From Acanthococcus lagerstroemiae (taxonomy: Eukaryota > Arthropoda > Insecta > Hemiptera > Eriococcidae): a stretch of DNA of 64,000 bases. The notes under the pieces are model-generated. The model made no database searches. It was not told the DNA's origin and worked only from the letters and a program-made list of their open reading frames with translations. A program made the translations under genes and the position numbers. How positions within the stretch are numbered: the stretch's first letter is position 1; each line of letters begins with the position of its first letter. The DNA is taken from positions 52,164,122 through 52,228,121 of the forward strand of contig CM063108.1 in assembly GCA_031841125.1 (NCBI GenBank), written 5' to 3'. Below, piece by piece: positions 1 to 12,120 of the stretch.

Positions 1-1130
1 GGTTTCAGTAGGTCTTCATGGCTAAGTCTTACACTTTGTTTCAGTCTTCACCAACGATTTTCCTTCCCATGGGTTGACGTCGCAGATTACCTTGAGCAGC
101 GCGATTGGTGGGCGGGGGTTAGACCATGAAGCGCTGAGAAATGAAGCTCTCTCGTTGAATCATAATTCCTGCTTAGTTTGTGACAATCGCTGGCTGTCTT
201 ATCCTCAACCAGTAATGAATTTTTCATGTTTTTCGGTGCATTTGGCAACAACAGGAGCTGAAGAACTTTCAAAAAGCTCATAGCCGAGCGGTAACACTCG
301 TCCAGATATTGGAAGTTCGCGGGCGGGAAAAAAGGCTGGGAAGGCGAGCTCAAAAACTAAAAGAAAGGGGGGAGGAAAAATGAAAAGCACCGACGTTGAA
401 GCACGTCATCGCATTTGCAGAAAACGTTTATCTCTTTTTACGATCGTAATCATCCAGTTTTTATGAACGAACAATGCACACGACTGCCGAGAATTTTCTT
501 TTCACTTGTTTTCTTTTAATTTAATTTGTCTTCCCTGTCTTCTGCTCTGCGTTCTGCACGAAGACGTAGAAAATATCATTGTCTTAAAAAGCCGAAATTT
601 ACTCTCGCTTTCGACTATATTATATACTTCTCCCATTTTTCAACGTTGAAAATAACCTTACTCACGCCAGCAGCCGCTTAATTAGGGTTTTTTGCCACCG
701 CTCTCGAGTTCACTATTTCGAAATGTAGATAAGTTTATGTTTCAAGGTAGATGAAACGACTATAGAGTAATCCTTAATTCGCGATATTTATACGCGTGCC
801 TCGGCTGTAGCATAATTTTGTAATTTTTCTAGGCATCCTTCCCCGGTTAGCGCAATTTTGAGACTGTGACACCAGTTTGTGAAATTATGTGCGAAAGCGA
901 TGTCTATTCGCGGTTTTTCCGAGGGGACACGGTTGAATTCGTTTCCAAATTTCGTTTATTTCTAGTCTGATGATTTTCTGAATTTCGAACTGTATTCGTG
1001 CCTGTTGTTGTAGCCAGGTAAGTATTTTTCCATAATTAGTAAGCGTCGGTAGATAGGTTCGAAGTTTGTTTATAATCATTTGAATGATTTCATTGTTCCT
1101 TTGTTCTGCGTGTTCTGTCCAACGAGTTAA
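1..1130. other. no recognisable gene
   Basis: AT-rich sequence with scattered stops in all frames. I see no convincing exon, RNA gene or complete mobile element here. Confidence 0.5.
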
Positions 1131-1139
1131 ATGCTGAAG

Positions 1140-2620
1140 TGATCCTACTGGAGGACTGGAAAGACTGAAGTGACCGAAAAGTTTGAAATGGTAAAAAGAC
1201 CGAAAAGAGTGGAAAGACCGAAACAACGAGATGCTGTGGAATGTAAAAGATGATTGAAAAAACTAAGAGACCAGAAAAGGCTTCGTATGTGGCAGTTTCT
1301 ATAAAGGTGGAGAATGTAGTCGCTAAGAAAAAAAACAAGGAAAACGGGAAGAACTAAAAAGTAACATTTTTAGCAAAAGAAAAATCAATTTCGAGATTAT
1401 TATGAATTTTTGTACGAAATTCGATGCTCCGTCACATGAAGAAGATCGCAGCTTCCAGAAATATCAGCAAGTAGTTCTATATCTTCGACCGTCGAACTTA
1501 TGAACATATGTCGTTGATTTTCTGCATCTAACTGCAACATGTTTTTGTAGAACACTTTGCGCACTCCGAGGATCCGTTGTAGTCTGTGGAAATAAATTTT
1601 CATGAAATTTTCAGGTAGTATTTGAGGAGAGTCGGTTTATTGTAACTGATAGTACTTTCTTTTGTTTTTCGTTTGATACCTCAACTATGCAAATTCGTTC
1701 AAAAATTATCCAGGTAATTACTGTATTCGACCTCGAAAATATTGCAATTAGAATTACGAATTGAAACTTAAATTTTTTTATGGCTGTGTACAACATTTTG
1801 GTAACTATGTAAGTAATCAATGTAAACATAGATTCACAAGGTATACTTAAATTCCATCAACAGCTGCAAGAAGGTGCAATTTACCGAAAAATCAGCCATG
1901 CGCACTCTTATTGTTCTTTCCTCATCTTTTTGTATCCTTCGTCTTGTTGTATTTCCCAGCCTTTTCGATCTTATTAGTAATTTCAATTCCCTTACTCTCT
2001 TCATTTTTCAGTTATTGTTATGAGCGGCGGGAGAAGTGGGAGGAAGAAAAGATCAAAGGGATGAAGCTGAAGTCAGAGTTGGACCAAGAAATCGGATCTG
2101 GCTCAAACTCCAGTAAAATTCTGAAATTGGCTCGTGTTTTTATGCTCTGGCTTTGGCTCCAGGAAATAATTTTTCTCGAGCTCCAGCCCCAACTCTCACG
2201 TGGCCCTAAAATCACTTTTCCCCTAGAAAATAGTCCTGCTCCGAGGCCCTGAGCTCCGTCGCCGAGTCCCTATTTTTTCCTATTTTTTGATATTTTTAAA
2301 CCTTTGTATTTTGTTAAATCTTTTCTATTTTGGTACTCTTCTCAGTCTTTCTAGTATTTTCAAACTTCAGTCTTTTTTTTTTATTTTTTTTATTTATTTT
2401 ATTTTGCTTATTCCTTTACTTGAAATTTTTCGTCCTTTCAGTTGCCTTTCTTCGAATTTCTCAGTATTTTAGCGTTTCCATTATTCTCAATCTTTTAATC
2501 TTTTTAATATTTCTAGTCTGTTTGGTATTTCCAGTTCTCCTTGTCTTTTCAGTTTTCTCAGACTTATGTTTCATTTGCCCTTTCAATCTGTGTAGTCCCT
2601 TCAATCTGCTTACAATGACC
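1140..2620. repeat. inverted-orientation short-motif repeat region
   Basis: Around 1140-1340 the plus strand is purine-rich and iterates variants of GACTGAAAAG. Around 2270-2620 the plus strand is pyrimidine-rich and iterates the complement (variants of CTTTTCAGTC). The two blocks thus form a loose, degenerate foldback. Between them, 2020-2250 iterates GGCTCCAG/GAGCTC-like words. I cannot define exact termini or a target duplication, so this is a description of structure rather than a named element. Confidence 0.4.
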
Positions 2621-2931
2621 ACGAAAAGAAGAACAAGTTAGCTTACGCCTACCTCACAGCTCGAGTACTTCAGCTGGAGAAAGAAAACAAGGGCGCTAAG
2701 GAAGCCTTGCTGGACCAAGAGAAGAGTCTTGTGGCGGCTCTCATCAGATTCACTACTCGGGTAACAGCCCTGGAAAAGTCGGCAAATGAGGCTGACTATA
2801 GCTACACTACACTCGACCTCCTCAGTTTCAACCATATTGGCAAAAAATGCTCTGGAGCTAACATCAGCTCGGAACGCCTCTGGTTTTTGCGAATGAATCC
2901 AAATTGTAGAGTGGGCAGACTACATTTTTGG
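2605..2931 (+). CDS. possible exon or pseudogene, coiled-coil protein (unrecognised)
   Basis: From 2605 the plus frame stays open through the SINE boundary at 2932 and stops only at 3009, inside the SINE. A pyrimidine-rich tract ending in TGTGTAG (2598-2604) could be a splice acceptor. The translation is protein-like and heptad-patterned, with LAYAYLTARVLQLEKENKG followed by ALLDQEKSLVAALIRF and TTRVTALEKSANEA, consistent with a coiled coil of about 55 residues. It then loses that character. No donor site is obvious before the SINE, and I do not recognise the family. It may be a real exon, a decayed processed copy, or a piece of a transposon protein. Confidence 0.3.
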
Positions 2932-3153
2932 AGGAGTCTGGTTGGCTGTGAGTGGATATATAGCGCGCTGGTCTCGGATTCCGAAGGTTCCGGGTTCGAG
3001 CCCGCGTAGCGACTCGCTACATTTTGACCTAGGTCGGTTTTTCGGCCAGAAGAGAAGAGGGCTACAGCTCTAACAGCCTCCCAGACGTTTCTGAGGTAAT
3101 GTTCGAAAGGCCGGCTTCCAGGGCTCGGGTTCAGAGCAACATGGAAAAAGAGT
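2932..3153 (+). mobile_element. tRNA-derived SINE with 12-bp target duplication
   Basis: The 222-bp insert is flanked by identical 12-bp direct repeats, CTACATTTTTGG, at 2920-2931 and 3154-3165. Its head carries an A-box-like word, GGCTGTGAGTGG (2944-2955), and a good RNA polymerase III B box, GGTTCGAGCCC (2993-3003), as expected of a tRNA-derived head. A tRNA-unrelated body follows, ending in a short A-rich stretch. Part of the body (3090-3153) recurs at 40690-40755, which shows that it is a dispersed family. Confidence 0.85.
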
Positions 3154-3165
3154 CTACATTTTTGG

Positions 3166-3944
3166 GGGATAAATTTTAGCAAGGAACAAGAATACTAGTA
3201 GATCTCCTTTTTGCTAGGGGACAAATAGAATTGCCAGGGGAAAGTGTCCTTATTTGTACTCTCCTGGTAGCTGTCCTGGACTCGCAGTATGTCTTCCTTA
3301 GCCATTTTTACTTCTTTTGAGTCCCGCTTTTAGTGATGGTCCTCAAAGTTTCATTTTTTCCCTTCATTCTTCCCCTGATGTTAGAAAAGTACTTCAAAAT
3401 TAGAATAAATTAGGGGACTTCGTTCCTTGCCACCATCTTAATTCGTCCTCTCGACTTTCTCAGTTGAAAAATTTAACCAAGCGTATTTCAGAAGAAGGGC
3501 GCGATATAGGGAATATGGAGATAGATAGATGGCGTTGCAGGTTTTTCGGAAATTGTACGAGACAGAAAAGTGTTTAGTCTGGAGGGCAGCGAGGGCATTC
3601 AAAATTAAAGAACCGAGAGTGTGTCAGAACTGCGCGTATTCATCGATAGTAAAAACAGATCTTCAGAATGCTAAACATAAACTGTGGCAGTGATTGTAAC
3701 CGAACTGAACGGATGTCCTACGTGGCCGATCGAGGGAGAAAAAGGAGAGTGAGTCATGCGCATTCGAAGAAGAAGAATGTGGTGTTTGAAAAGATTATGT
3801 ACAGGAAATGCAGGTATACAGGAGACAAAATATGTTTACGAGATGTTCGCATCATGCAACGCCGGAAGTAGCCTGGCAGGACGATTTATACAAAAACATA
3901 CATTCGAGAGGAGTGGGTTGCCGCAATGATAGGACATCGTTCAG
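3166..3944. other. no recognisable gene
   Basis: No feature with support. A 67-codon open frame at 3668-3871 is rich in Arg/Lys and looks random. Confidence 0.4.
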
Positions 3945-4330
3945 AATATTGAGTCTCGTTTAAGACTGCGTAAGGTTCTATAAAACTTCACTGAGACCTT
4001 TAAAGATGAATGCAGACTGATGACGACACTTGCAGGCTGATGCAAGCTCTATCAGACCCCGTATGGGCTTATTAAGACTGCCTAAGACGCGTTAACACTC
4101 TTTTAAGTTTTTTTAGAAACCATTGTGATCGAATAGTATTACTTGTTAAGACTACATAAGACTTTTTAAGACTAATTAAAATTCTTTTCCTTCTCTAGAT
4201 TCCAATGAAAATGTGTTACGACTGATTAACGCTATGTTCAACTTGAAAAGCCCCTCTAAAGACTATGTACGATTTATTTTGACTCCGTCAAAACTCTCTT
4301 AGACTCATTAGGACCATGGTTCATTCCCTT
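3945..4330. repeat. degenerate AAGACT/GACTCAT-motif repeat
   Basis: The word TTAAGACT and variants (AAGACTGC, AAGACTAC, GACTCATTAGGA) recur about a dozen times in under 400 bp. Similar GACTC/GAGTCT-rich blocks occur at 54010-54180 and 60420-60660, so this looks like a dispersed short-motif element rather than a single tandem array. Termini are not defined. Confidence 0.4.
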
Positions 4331-5859
4331 AGATTTGTATTATGCCTCACAGGGTGGATCCGAAACGATTCCGTGAAGATAATTATTGTAATTGAGGAAT
4401 TAATAAAATACCCAGAAACTGCAGAAGTATTTGCCCCTGCGGGTTAGAAAAACTTTTACTATGCGCCTGCCTCAGAAGTAAAAATAAGTTTGCCGGCTTC
4501 AAAATTTGGCGGTTGGCTAATATCCAATGCCGTTGCCCTTCGCCCAGTCGATGATCATGAGAGTAAACTTGTATATTTTGTTTAACAGCGTGGAAGAGGA
4601 AGAAATAAAGCACACAAACCAGCCACATACGAGAGCTTTTATGCGCAGCAAGGGCGAGGAAGGGCAAGGGTTGGCACAGTCGAACAGAAGTTGTCTGCTT
4701 GAACAAATATAAGTAAGGACTTCGCAAAAGTTTGCTAGAAATATATCGAATGGTATACCGGATAAGGTCGACGTTAAAATCAACAGAACGCTGGTCCACC
4801 GAACAAATTGTGACATGGTCGGTGTAAATTTTTCGGGCGTTTTGGAATAATTTCTGCGACTTCGATATGTAAGAGGGCGGAGACTTATATTTCCAGATGA
4901 CAGCGATAATTTTGCCTGGCCCCCTCTACGAAAACATATATATCGATATTTACTCCTCTTTGGCTGTGGTTTTATACATTTTGAATTAGAGGAAAAATAA
5001 AAATGTACGTTTTCTCAGCTGCGCTTGATTGGCGCGGAAAATTATCAAATATTCTCTCTCTTTCGCATACGTACATAGGAGCTTGTAGCGCTTAATAAGC
5101 TTCCATTTTCCTGGGAAATCGTCGAACTAACGAAAAAAAAAATTGGTTCTGAAACTAGGTCACCGTGTAAGCGTGTATCTATTCGCTTCCATTATTTTTA
5201 GTGGTGACGGAGGGCTTTATAGAAAACGCTATCCTGTGACATTAACAACTTTCTATACACACTGAGACTTCCCCTAGCCTTTTGTGGAAAATGTCGTTTT
5301 CGGTCCAACGAGACGATACAAGCCATTGAATACGCCACTCCTTGCTCTTGTGATCTTATTAATTAGTATTTTCGCTTTTTCCATAATCCGATAATAACGA
5401 GCTGCTGAACATAGAGCTCGCAAAACGCTGTACAGACTATTGTTCGAACAGAGAATTGTAGCGGCTTGCAAGTCGCCGACGACGTATCTTCCTGCTCCTC
5501 TCAGGTCTCGTTGGATATTCGTTTGTGTTGGGTTTACGGAGTCGTTTACTCATTTCCACTCAAATGGCCGAGAGGTGAAATGAATGTCTTTTACTATTCA
5601 GATCGATAAGATCAACTCAACTGTGTAATTTTCACAGTTAGTGTATCGTAAATTTGAACGCTCAAAATGCACAGAATGAAGTTAAAGGTTAATTAACTGA
5701 AAACAACTCAACAAGTCGAGCCACAGCTATGACTTGCTACAAAAACTCAATGCTGCTGATAAGAAATCATTATAAAGAGCCAATGAGGGCTGATTGTACT
5801 CGTCATCATCCGTGAGTAGTGCCATGTGTTTTTACCGGGGTCACCATTAGTAAACCGAC
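4331..5859. other. no recognisable gene
   Basis: Overlapping open frames on the two strands near 4380-4816 lack motifs or splice context. I see no supported feature. Confidence 0.4.
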
Positions 5860-6121
5860 CACCTGATGCGCTATCAGTTACCCTCTAGTTAGCCAGTTAC
5901 CCCGCGGAAAAGTTATCCATTTATTACCCTCAGATTACCCTTGTTCCGCTTTAGTTCCCTTTGTTCCCCTTTAGTTACCCGGGTAACTGGCGGGATACTA
6001 CGGGATTAATTGCCCTTTAGTTCCCCGCGGCGGAAAAGTTACCCGTTTGTTACCCTCGGTTATCCATTACCCCTGTTCCCCTTCAGTTACTTGGGTAATT
6101 GGTAGGATTTTGCGCATCGGG
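5860..6121. mobile_element. GTTACCC-motif element, copy 1
   Basis: GTTACCC, its complement GGGTAAC and near variants are iterated throughout, with CCGCGGAAAAGTTA-like words at 5900-5916 and 6023-6040. The right end reads TGCGCATCGGG (6111-6121), matching the right end of copy 2 at 10350-10576. The left boundary is approximate. This is presumably a non-autonomous DNA element. Confidence 0.55.
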
Positions 6122-6596
6122 CAATTGGGCGGCTTAATTTTCTTAGCCGATTTGTAATCGCTTACCATCATTTAACCGTCTATTGTACAACCAGCCTTTT
6201 GGAAGTTAGTAACGTAATTAATCACTATCGTGGGCGCTGTTAGGGAAGGGGTATATCACCATTTGCCCCACTGAGACTTTGAATTGTACCCTTTACACTA
6301 GATGATACTCAATAAATCTTCAAGTTGGTTATCGCTGAAAAAGGAAGTGCCTTCCTGCGGAAGTATCCTGGTGGCACCCGCCCAGTCACTATCATATTTT
6401 TATTATATAAAGTGGAACATAAGAAAAAAAAGGAAACACATTTGAGAAATTTAGCTTATTATGGGGCATGTTTTTAATATGGGGTACCATAATATACACT
6501 GTGCAACAAAATATTTTAGACACAGCTACTTACGGTCTACTCTTGTCTCTTACATCGTAGTTAATGACAAATGGACCATCCATCGACTGAGACTTT

Positions 6597-6888
6597 CAGG
6601 GACGCACCGATAGGGGGCAGGGTGGAATCCCCCCACCCGTAGGAATTTTGCACTCGGCAGCTGGGAAAATTTACCATTTCAGTCAGGCGAGTTGGGAAAA
6701 TCCAACAAGTTAGAAGGTTTTTTTTGCTTTAATACTTGGGAATTGAGTTGAGAAGTTGGAAAAATTCAACAGGTCAAAATTTGTTTTTGTTTCTTTTGCT
6801 TTGATACTTGGGAATTCTGGGTTGAGTTAGTTGAATCTTTCACAGTTTTTACCCCCTCCCCCCGGAAAAACTCTTCGGTACGTCCCTG
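6597..6888 (-). mobile_element. non-autonomous hAT element, family A copy 1
   Basis: The 292-bp insert starts CAGGGACGCACCG and ends CGGTACGTCCCTG, that is, imperfect terminal inverted repeats. Flanking 8-mers GAGACTTT (6589-6596) and AAGACTTT (6889-6896) match at 7 of 8 positions, the 8-bp duplication typical of hAT insertion. Inside are two diverged copies of a unit containing AATACTTGGGAATT and words such as GTTGGAAAA. A second copy lies in the opposite orientation at 12121-12599. There is no coding capacity. Confidence 0.85.
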
Positions 6889-6896
6889 AAGACTTT

Positions 6897-7649
6897 GTTT
6901 TCAATCAAGATTATAGACAGATTTGAATTTGGTCACGTAATGGTAGTATCTGTGTTTTCGTAAGCAGACAGCTAGGACAAAAACAAAATTCTAAGTGGTC
7001 TATTGCAGTTCTTAATTTTTTCTAGACCTAAGCTATCCGAAAATACCAACGAGAACCCGTGGACAAACCGAAAAAGAAAAATTGTTGCAATCCGATATCA
7101 GCCGCTATTAGCGCTACCTAACGGAAAAAGTCATCTGTACTACAGTACATTAGTCATCCATTGAAGGTTTAATGTCTATAAACATCTTTGTGCGTAGTGT
7201 ATCGCAGAATAATGTTTCTTATCACGTGGAAATGTTTGGAAGAAAATCCGAAGAACTGTGAAAAGAGGTTTCAAAAAAGAAAGTGAGAGAGAGAGAAAAA
7301 AGAAACCAATGGGAAAGACGAAGTAAATACCTCATTTATTTCACGTTCCGTATATGTATTTGTTTTTAAATTGAAATTCCTGGAATGCACTTGTTCGAGA
7401 ATTTAAACTTTGTTCCTAATAATAGGGTACGCGATTTTCCTAATAGGGTATACCGTATTTCTAGTCCCTCTTCTCTCGCGACAAAAAAGGGGCCAAGTGG
7501 ATACAGTGGACCCAATATACAGAATAGATGCTTGAAGAATGCTGTGACCCCTGTAAATTATTCACCAACGCGCAGTTCTTATGTGATTTATGTTTAGAAG
7601 AATGACAGACTTCGAAATTTTATAAATGTCATGTCAAAAAGTTGTATTC

Positions 7650-7684
<35 letters not shown>

Positions 7685-9089
7685 TCTATGGTAACAATTT
7701 TTGCCTTATCGATTGTAATTGTTTCAGAACACACTGAACCTAGTAGACTTGTACAATATGTTAGGACATATTAATTGGTACCTCACATTAAGAACAATGG
7801 TACTCTACATTGAGAACACAATTTGTCAAACAAAGTCAAAAATCGACCAGCTGCGATTTTTATATACTCATAAACAGAGAGCGGATTTTTATATATAAGT
7901 ATAGCTATGAAGAAAAAAAGGGGGAGAATACCTATTTCATACCTGCTGACATCAGTGCAGTTTTAGAGCTGTCATAGCTACTCCGGTCTCGATTTCTGAT
8001 TTGGATCTTCTTTCCTTCCCTTACAAAAGAATCTGGAGCTGGAGTCAAAACCACAAATTTTTTGCCGGAACTGGAACTTTATTTTGCACTAAGTAAGGAT
8101 CCACTTCCATTTGGATGTTAGCTCCTAGTTCCAGGTATAGATGTCTTATCCTTTCTACTTGAAATGTGAATCCTGCAGGAAAGTTACTCAGTGTTAGAGT
8201 TGAACGAAATATGGCCATTTTACATCGGGACCGTGTGTGGCCTTTGTAACCGGTGACCGGGGCGCGGGGGTGGGGGGTATACAAAACTCAAAGTTGCCGA
8301 ACAGCAACCCAAAAGTAGTTACCAGATGAGTCAAAAGAAGGGAAAATACTGACTTACACAATTTTGCCGAATGACCATTAGGTGCTGCATTCTTCAGAGT
8401 AAGCGCACAGCCTCAATGTACCACCCCCCCCTCCGCTTCTCATGTTCGACAGGTTTCTGATTTTACTCCCAACATGTCTGAACTGTCCACGGCAAACTGT
8501 TAGATTTTTAGTGCGATTTGAAATTAAAATTTAGTGTTTGGTGGCGTTCTCTTGATACTCGTGAGTATAAGTTTTCGGAAAAAGAAAAACTTCTCTGGCA
8601 CTCGTCTGCATGTATTCGAAAATGAGCTATATAAAAAGGAATATCAACGAATAATATTAAAAACGCTGTAAACGTATTTTCTTCGTCAATCGATAATCTA
8701 CAATAAACCTAACCTGAAGTCCTGAATGAAAAGTTAAAGGAAAGGTCGACGATTAATAACTTCGAAAAACAAAAAGGGGAACCCTGTTGGTCGTTATGCA
8801 ATTTACTCAGCTTTTCGAACTCATTCAGCCTTTTACGTTGGAACTGGAAGTATCTATCCTATTGTGTATTTTAAAAGTTTTCAAACAATATTCCAAATCT
8901 ATGGCGAAAATTTAACTCGGGCTGAGTAGTCGAGAGACATAATTTCTCGTTTGCTTCGAATATAATGCGCCGCAGGATGAAAATTTCGTCGAATTTGAAT
9001 CAACCGTAGAGCTGACTGAGACGGGCTGTTTAATGTACTCAAAAGGAGATATTATTGTACAGCAGGCTGATATAATTTCCTGTTTGCAG
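6897..9089. other. non-coding stretch upstream of exon 9090
   Basis: No convincing exon. A 28-base A run (7653-7680) could be a retroposed tail, but I find no matching source sequence or target duplication. GGAGCTGGAGTC/GGAACTGGAACTTT-like words at 7970-8120 suggest another degenerate short-motif repeat. A C run lies at 8424-8431. Confidence 0.4.
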
Positions 9090-9273
9090 ATGGCAAAGAA
9101 GACGACAGTGATGAAGAAAATGAAGACGATAAACTTATTGGCGGTCGGCTGATCAGCAACAGATCAATCCCGAATCTAGTGGCTGCTGCTGATAAAGAAG
9201 AACGCCTATTGGATAATTCGAAGTTACCTAACTCAACCGAAGTATCTTCGAGCTCTACTTTGCTTGCTCATAA
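9090..9273 (+). CDS. internal coding exon, gene 1 (unrecognised protein)
   Basis: Acceptor TTTCCTGTTTGCAG ends at 9089 and donor GTAAGA begins at 9274. The only open frame reads 60 residues: an acidic stretch GKEDDSDEENEDD, then KLIGGRLISNRSIPNLV, then a Ser/Thr-rich end (STEVSSSSTLLAH). The exon starts with two bases completing a split codon and ends with two bases (AA) that the next exon's first base completes as Lys. This phase match with the exon at 15113 supports both. The acidic and Ser-rich composition suggests a disordered segment. The gene's 5' part must lie further upstream, perhaps outside the window. I do not recognise the family. Confidence 0.7.
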
Positions 9274-10303
9274 GTAAGAGACCTTTTTCTCATACAAGAT
9301 ACGAAGTTAACGAGAATAGAACTTTTTTTTCCCTCCTAGTTTTTCTATTCTTCCTTTAGTGAAAGATGTAACACAATGCTGTTAGATTTCCTTTTTCCGT
9401 GCCACCGTAAAATCTCCTATTACATCTTCGTCGTATCAACCGACTTCGGTTTCAGCTGCACGTTTCCAGTGGCACGGATGCTGAGACAGAACATGTAGGT
9501 ATGCTGGTAAAAGCATGCGTGTCGATTCCAAAAGCATTCTCCATTTTTGTGTATCGGATAAGGCATCTCTCTGCTACTTTTCCAGGTTTCAGTTTCCTGA
9601 AAATAATACACCGCACTTGTCGGATAGGAAGTAATTTAGCAAACCACTTTCACTGTCAACGAGCCTATGTTCGATTATGTAGATTTAATGCGATACCAGA
9701 TGCATGAAATGAATTAGCTATAATCTTCGGTGCATTTCACGCTTCACCCATTCATTTGCTCCCATGTTTCAGTATCGAGCCGGGATTCTGACAAATAAAT
9801 CATCACTAACGCTGTATGAATCTTGTTTAGAAGAGTCTCAGTGTTATGGTTAAAAGTGTTAGGGCTACTTGAATGAGTATGAATTTGTGGGCCCTGTTAG
9901 GGTACGGGTTTCCCTGGATTTCAAAAATGCATTATTTTACCAGAGAAGGCAAACGTGTTTTTCGTGGAAAAGGATTGTGGCCCTTCGGAAAAAAGTCTGG
10001 TGGCACCCATCCATGATTGAGTTCTGGTAGAGTTTAAATAAGTCCCTTAAGGTTGAATGAATTTAATTGTCAAGTCTATAAGTTACCCGAAATAATCTTA
10101 AAAGAGTGTGACTGTGGCTGAACCAGAACTAAGAAAGTTGCATGTCTCCTGAAATGGAACGCAGGGGCTGAAATGCAGTTTTGTACTTGTTAGCTGGTAA
10201 ACAATAATTCAGTGCAACCCTGTGCTACCACTTTAACGAAAATTCAACATTCTGTAACGGCGAACGTTTTCGGATGTACTGATACAAATTGTTCGGTTGG
10301 TTG
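9274..10303. other. intron sequence of gene 1
   Basis: First part of the 5.8-kb intron between the exons at 9090 and 15113. A 68-codon open frame at 9501-9707 has no supporting motif. Nothing else is supportable. Confidence 0.45.
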
Positions 10304-10830
10304 CAGAGATGCCGAACGAACGGAAATGAACGGCATTCGTTCGCGTTATCCTGCTGCGCAAAAACCCGCAGTTACCCGCGGAAAAGTTACCAGTTTGTAA
10401 CCCTTCGATATTACCCGGGTAACTAAAGGGTTTCCGAGGGTAGCTGACGGGTAACTACATCGCTACATGGGTAACTAGAGGGTTACCGATGTAGCCCTGT
10501 AATTTTCCCTGGGTAATCAAAGGGTTACAAAACCGTAACTTTTCCACGGGTAACTGGCGGGTTTTTGTGCATCGGGTTTATCCATTCACGATGACGTCCT
10601 GTGAACGAATGCCGGTTGTTCGCGTTCATCTTTTCGCGGTTATCCTCCTTTATCATTCAGCATATGTTTTTTTGTGTATCATTCCGTTGCTTGTCGTTTG
10701 CCATCCTAGTGAACATAAGCAAACGCGTTCAGTTCTGTTTAGCGTTCAACGAATGGGAAAATGAAAGAACGGCTGACGTTCATTTTTAAGACAAATGTGA
10801 ACGGGCGGACGTTCGTTGGCCGAGATGTTA
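10304..10830. mobile_element. GAACG-motif element interrupted by a foldback
   Basis: The words GAACG/CGTTC recur throughout (AACGAACGG, CATTCGTTCGCG, ACGTTCGTTGG). The left end, AGAGATGCCGAACGAACG (10305-10322), resembles the inverted right end, ACGTTCGTTGGCCGAGATG (10811-10829), as imperfect terminal repeats. The interior is interrupted by the GTTACCC element at 10350-10576. No clean target duplication was found. Similar CGTTCG words recur at 11937-12000. Confidence 0.45.
10350..10576. mobile_element. GTTACCC-motif foldback element, copy 2
   Basis: The arms are inverted. The left begins CTGCTGCGCAAAAACCCGC and continues with GTTACCCGCGGAAAAGTTAC. The right ends with GTAACTTTTCCACGGGTAAC and then GGCGGGTTTTTGTGCATCGGG (20 of its bases mirror the left). 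The interior iterates GGGTAACT/GTTACCC, including ACTAGAGGGTTACC and ATTACCCGGGTAAC. Length is 227 bp, with no coding potential. It sits inside the GAACG-motif element, so it inserted later. Confidence 0.65.
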
Positions 10831-11935
10831 GGCTGAAGCTGCTAGTGGCTTAAGTTAAAGATTAAGTCACAATTTTGGTCGTTATTGATTAAGCTGAATG
10901 TTAGAAAGGCGAATTCTGCAAGTCGGCTTTCAGCCCATAAGTTAGATTTTCTGGCTTAAACTTATCAATTCAGCTAATGCCAAAAGTCAAATAAAAATAA
11001 TTTCTAGATAAACTCCCCTTGCCCAGGAGAACCGTGTCACCATACTATGGACACCGACTGCGGCATAAAAGGGATCATGATCGCTGACAAGCTAGCGAAC
11101 GAAGGAGGGCATAAGAAAGGAACTGGAACGTCCAGGCCGTGTCTTCCTGTAGCATACAGCGTCGTAAAATCCAAAGTGAAGGCTTAGATATAAGCAGACG
11201 GAAATGCACTGGCGGATGGCCAGTGGCATGAAACTCGGCAAAACACTGATAGGGGACACCCCCAATAAGTACGCTAAGTTGCTACTAGGGCCTGACAGGA
11301 AACATGCAAGGCTCATGGTCGGATTACTAACTGGTCATGGGGCCACAAAACACATGTGGTGTAAAATAGGAGTGGGGAAAAGCGGCTCCTGTGGGTACTG
11401 TGAAGAGGAAGAAACCTTGATCCATATCATGTGTCAATATCCAGCAATGGCCGGGACGAGACGCGAAGCACAGGGACTAGAGAATCCAGCACTCAGTGAA
11501 GTCAAAGGGATAGAATTCAGTAAAATTCTCACGTTGGCTGTAAAAGTGAGGCTATTGAGCTGATCCTTAACAGCAATCTGAGGAATAGTGCAATGGACTA
11601 CAAAGTCTGAGCACTCGGCGCATACAGCCCCACCTCACACAAATGTAATGTATGTTTGATAAACTGATACAAAATTTGATATCATTCATGTACACAGTAT
11701 AAAGAATTTAATGTTTTGAATAATTGGTCTTATCAGTTATCAAAATGATGAGAAATCACAAGTTTTGTAACTTTGACTGATGTCAACTCATGTGCAAAGA
11801 TTAAGCCATAAGCCAAACAGCATGAAGCCATTTTTGAAGCCGGGAAATTGGGTTTAAGCCATAAGCCAAGTCAACCAGTAGCTTAAAAACCATTAGCTGA
11901 GCTTAAGCCAGTGACCATTGACTTAATACCCCTGG
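10831..11935. mobile_element. GGCTTAAG-motif element split by a retroelement
   Basis: Blocks at 10831-10990 and 11790-11935 both iterate GGCTTAAG, TAAGCC and ATAAGCCAA words. Between them sits the non-LTR fragment at 11015-11657. I infer one short-motif element broken by a later insertion. Exact ends are not resolved. Confidence 0.4.
11015..11657 (+). pseudogene. 5'-truncated non-LTR retrotransposon, RNase H and zinc-finger end
   Basis: Frame-shifted translation gives the end of an RNase H domain (motif IADKLANEGG near 11075-11105) followed by the C-terminal region common in Jockey/I/R1-type insect elements: KLLLGPDRKHARLMVGLLTG and then a CysCysHisCys module with spacing C-x2-C-x9-H-x4-C (CGYC...HIMC, about 11387-11432). 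Stops and at least one frameshift lie near 11190-11200, so it is dead. Identical 8-mers GATAAACT at 11007-11014 and 11658-11665 may be the target duplication. It cannot encode reverse transcriptase because that part is missing. Confidence 0.8.
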
Positions 11936-12120
11936 TTTGTTCGTTCGGAATTTCTGACTGATTGCTCCGAAGGTCTGCTGACGCACTGAACGAATTTCCT
12001 GTTAGATGTAAATAAAAAGGATTGCATTTTCGTGCCATCATATTCTCGTAATGCTAATATAATCTGCTATTTCTATTTGCATGAGAAGGGGGCGAGGAAA
12101 AGCAGTGAAGTGCACCAGAT

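Noticed and set aside
3985..4010. CTGATGACGA as a further hammerhead core
   Set aside because: No GAAA with a pairing stem II follows at the right distance, and no stem I can be formed.
7653..7680. Poly(A) run as the end of a retroposed gene
   Set aside because: No target duplication and no recognisable source sequence before it.
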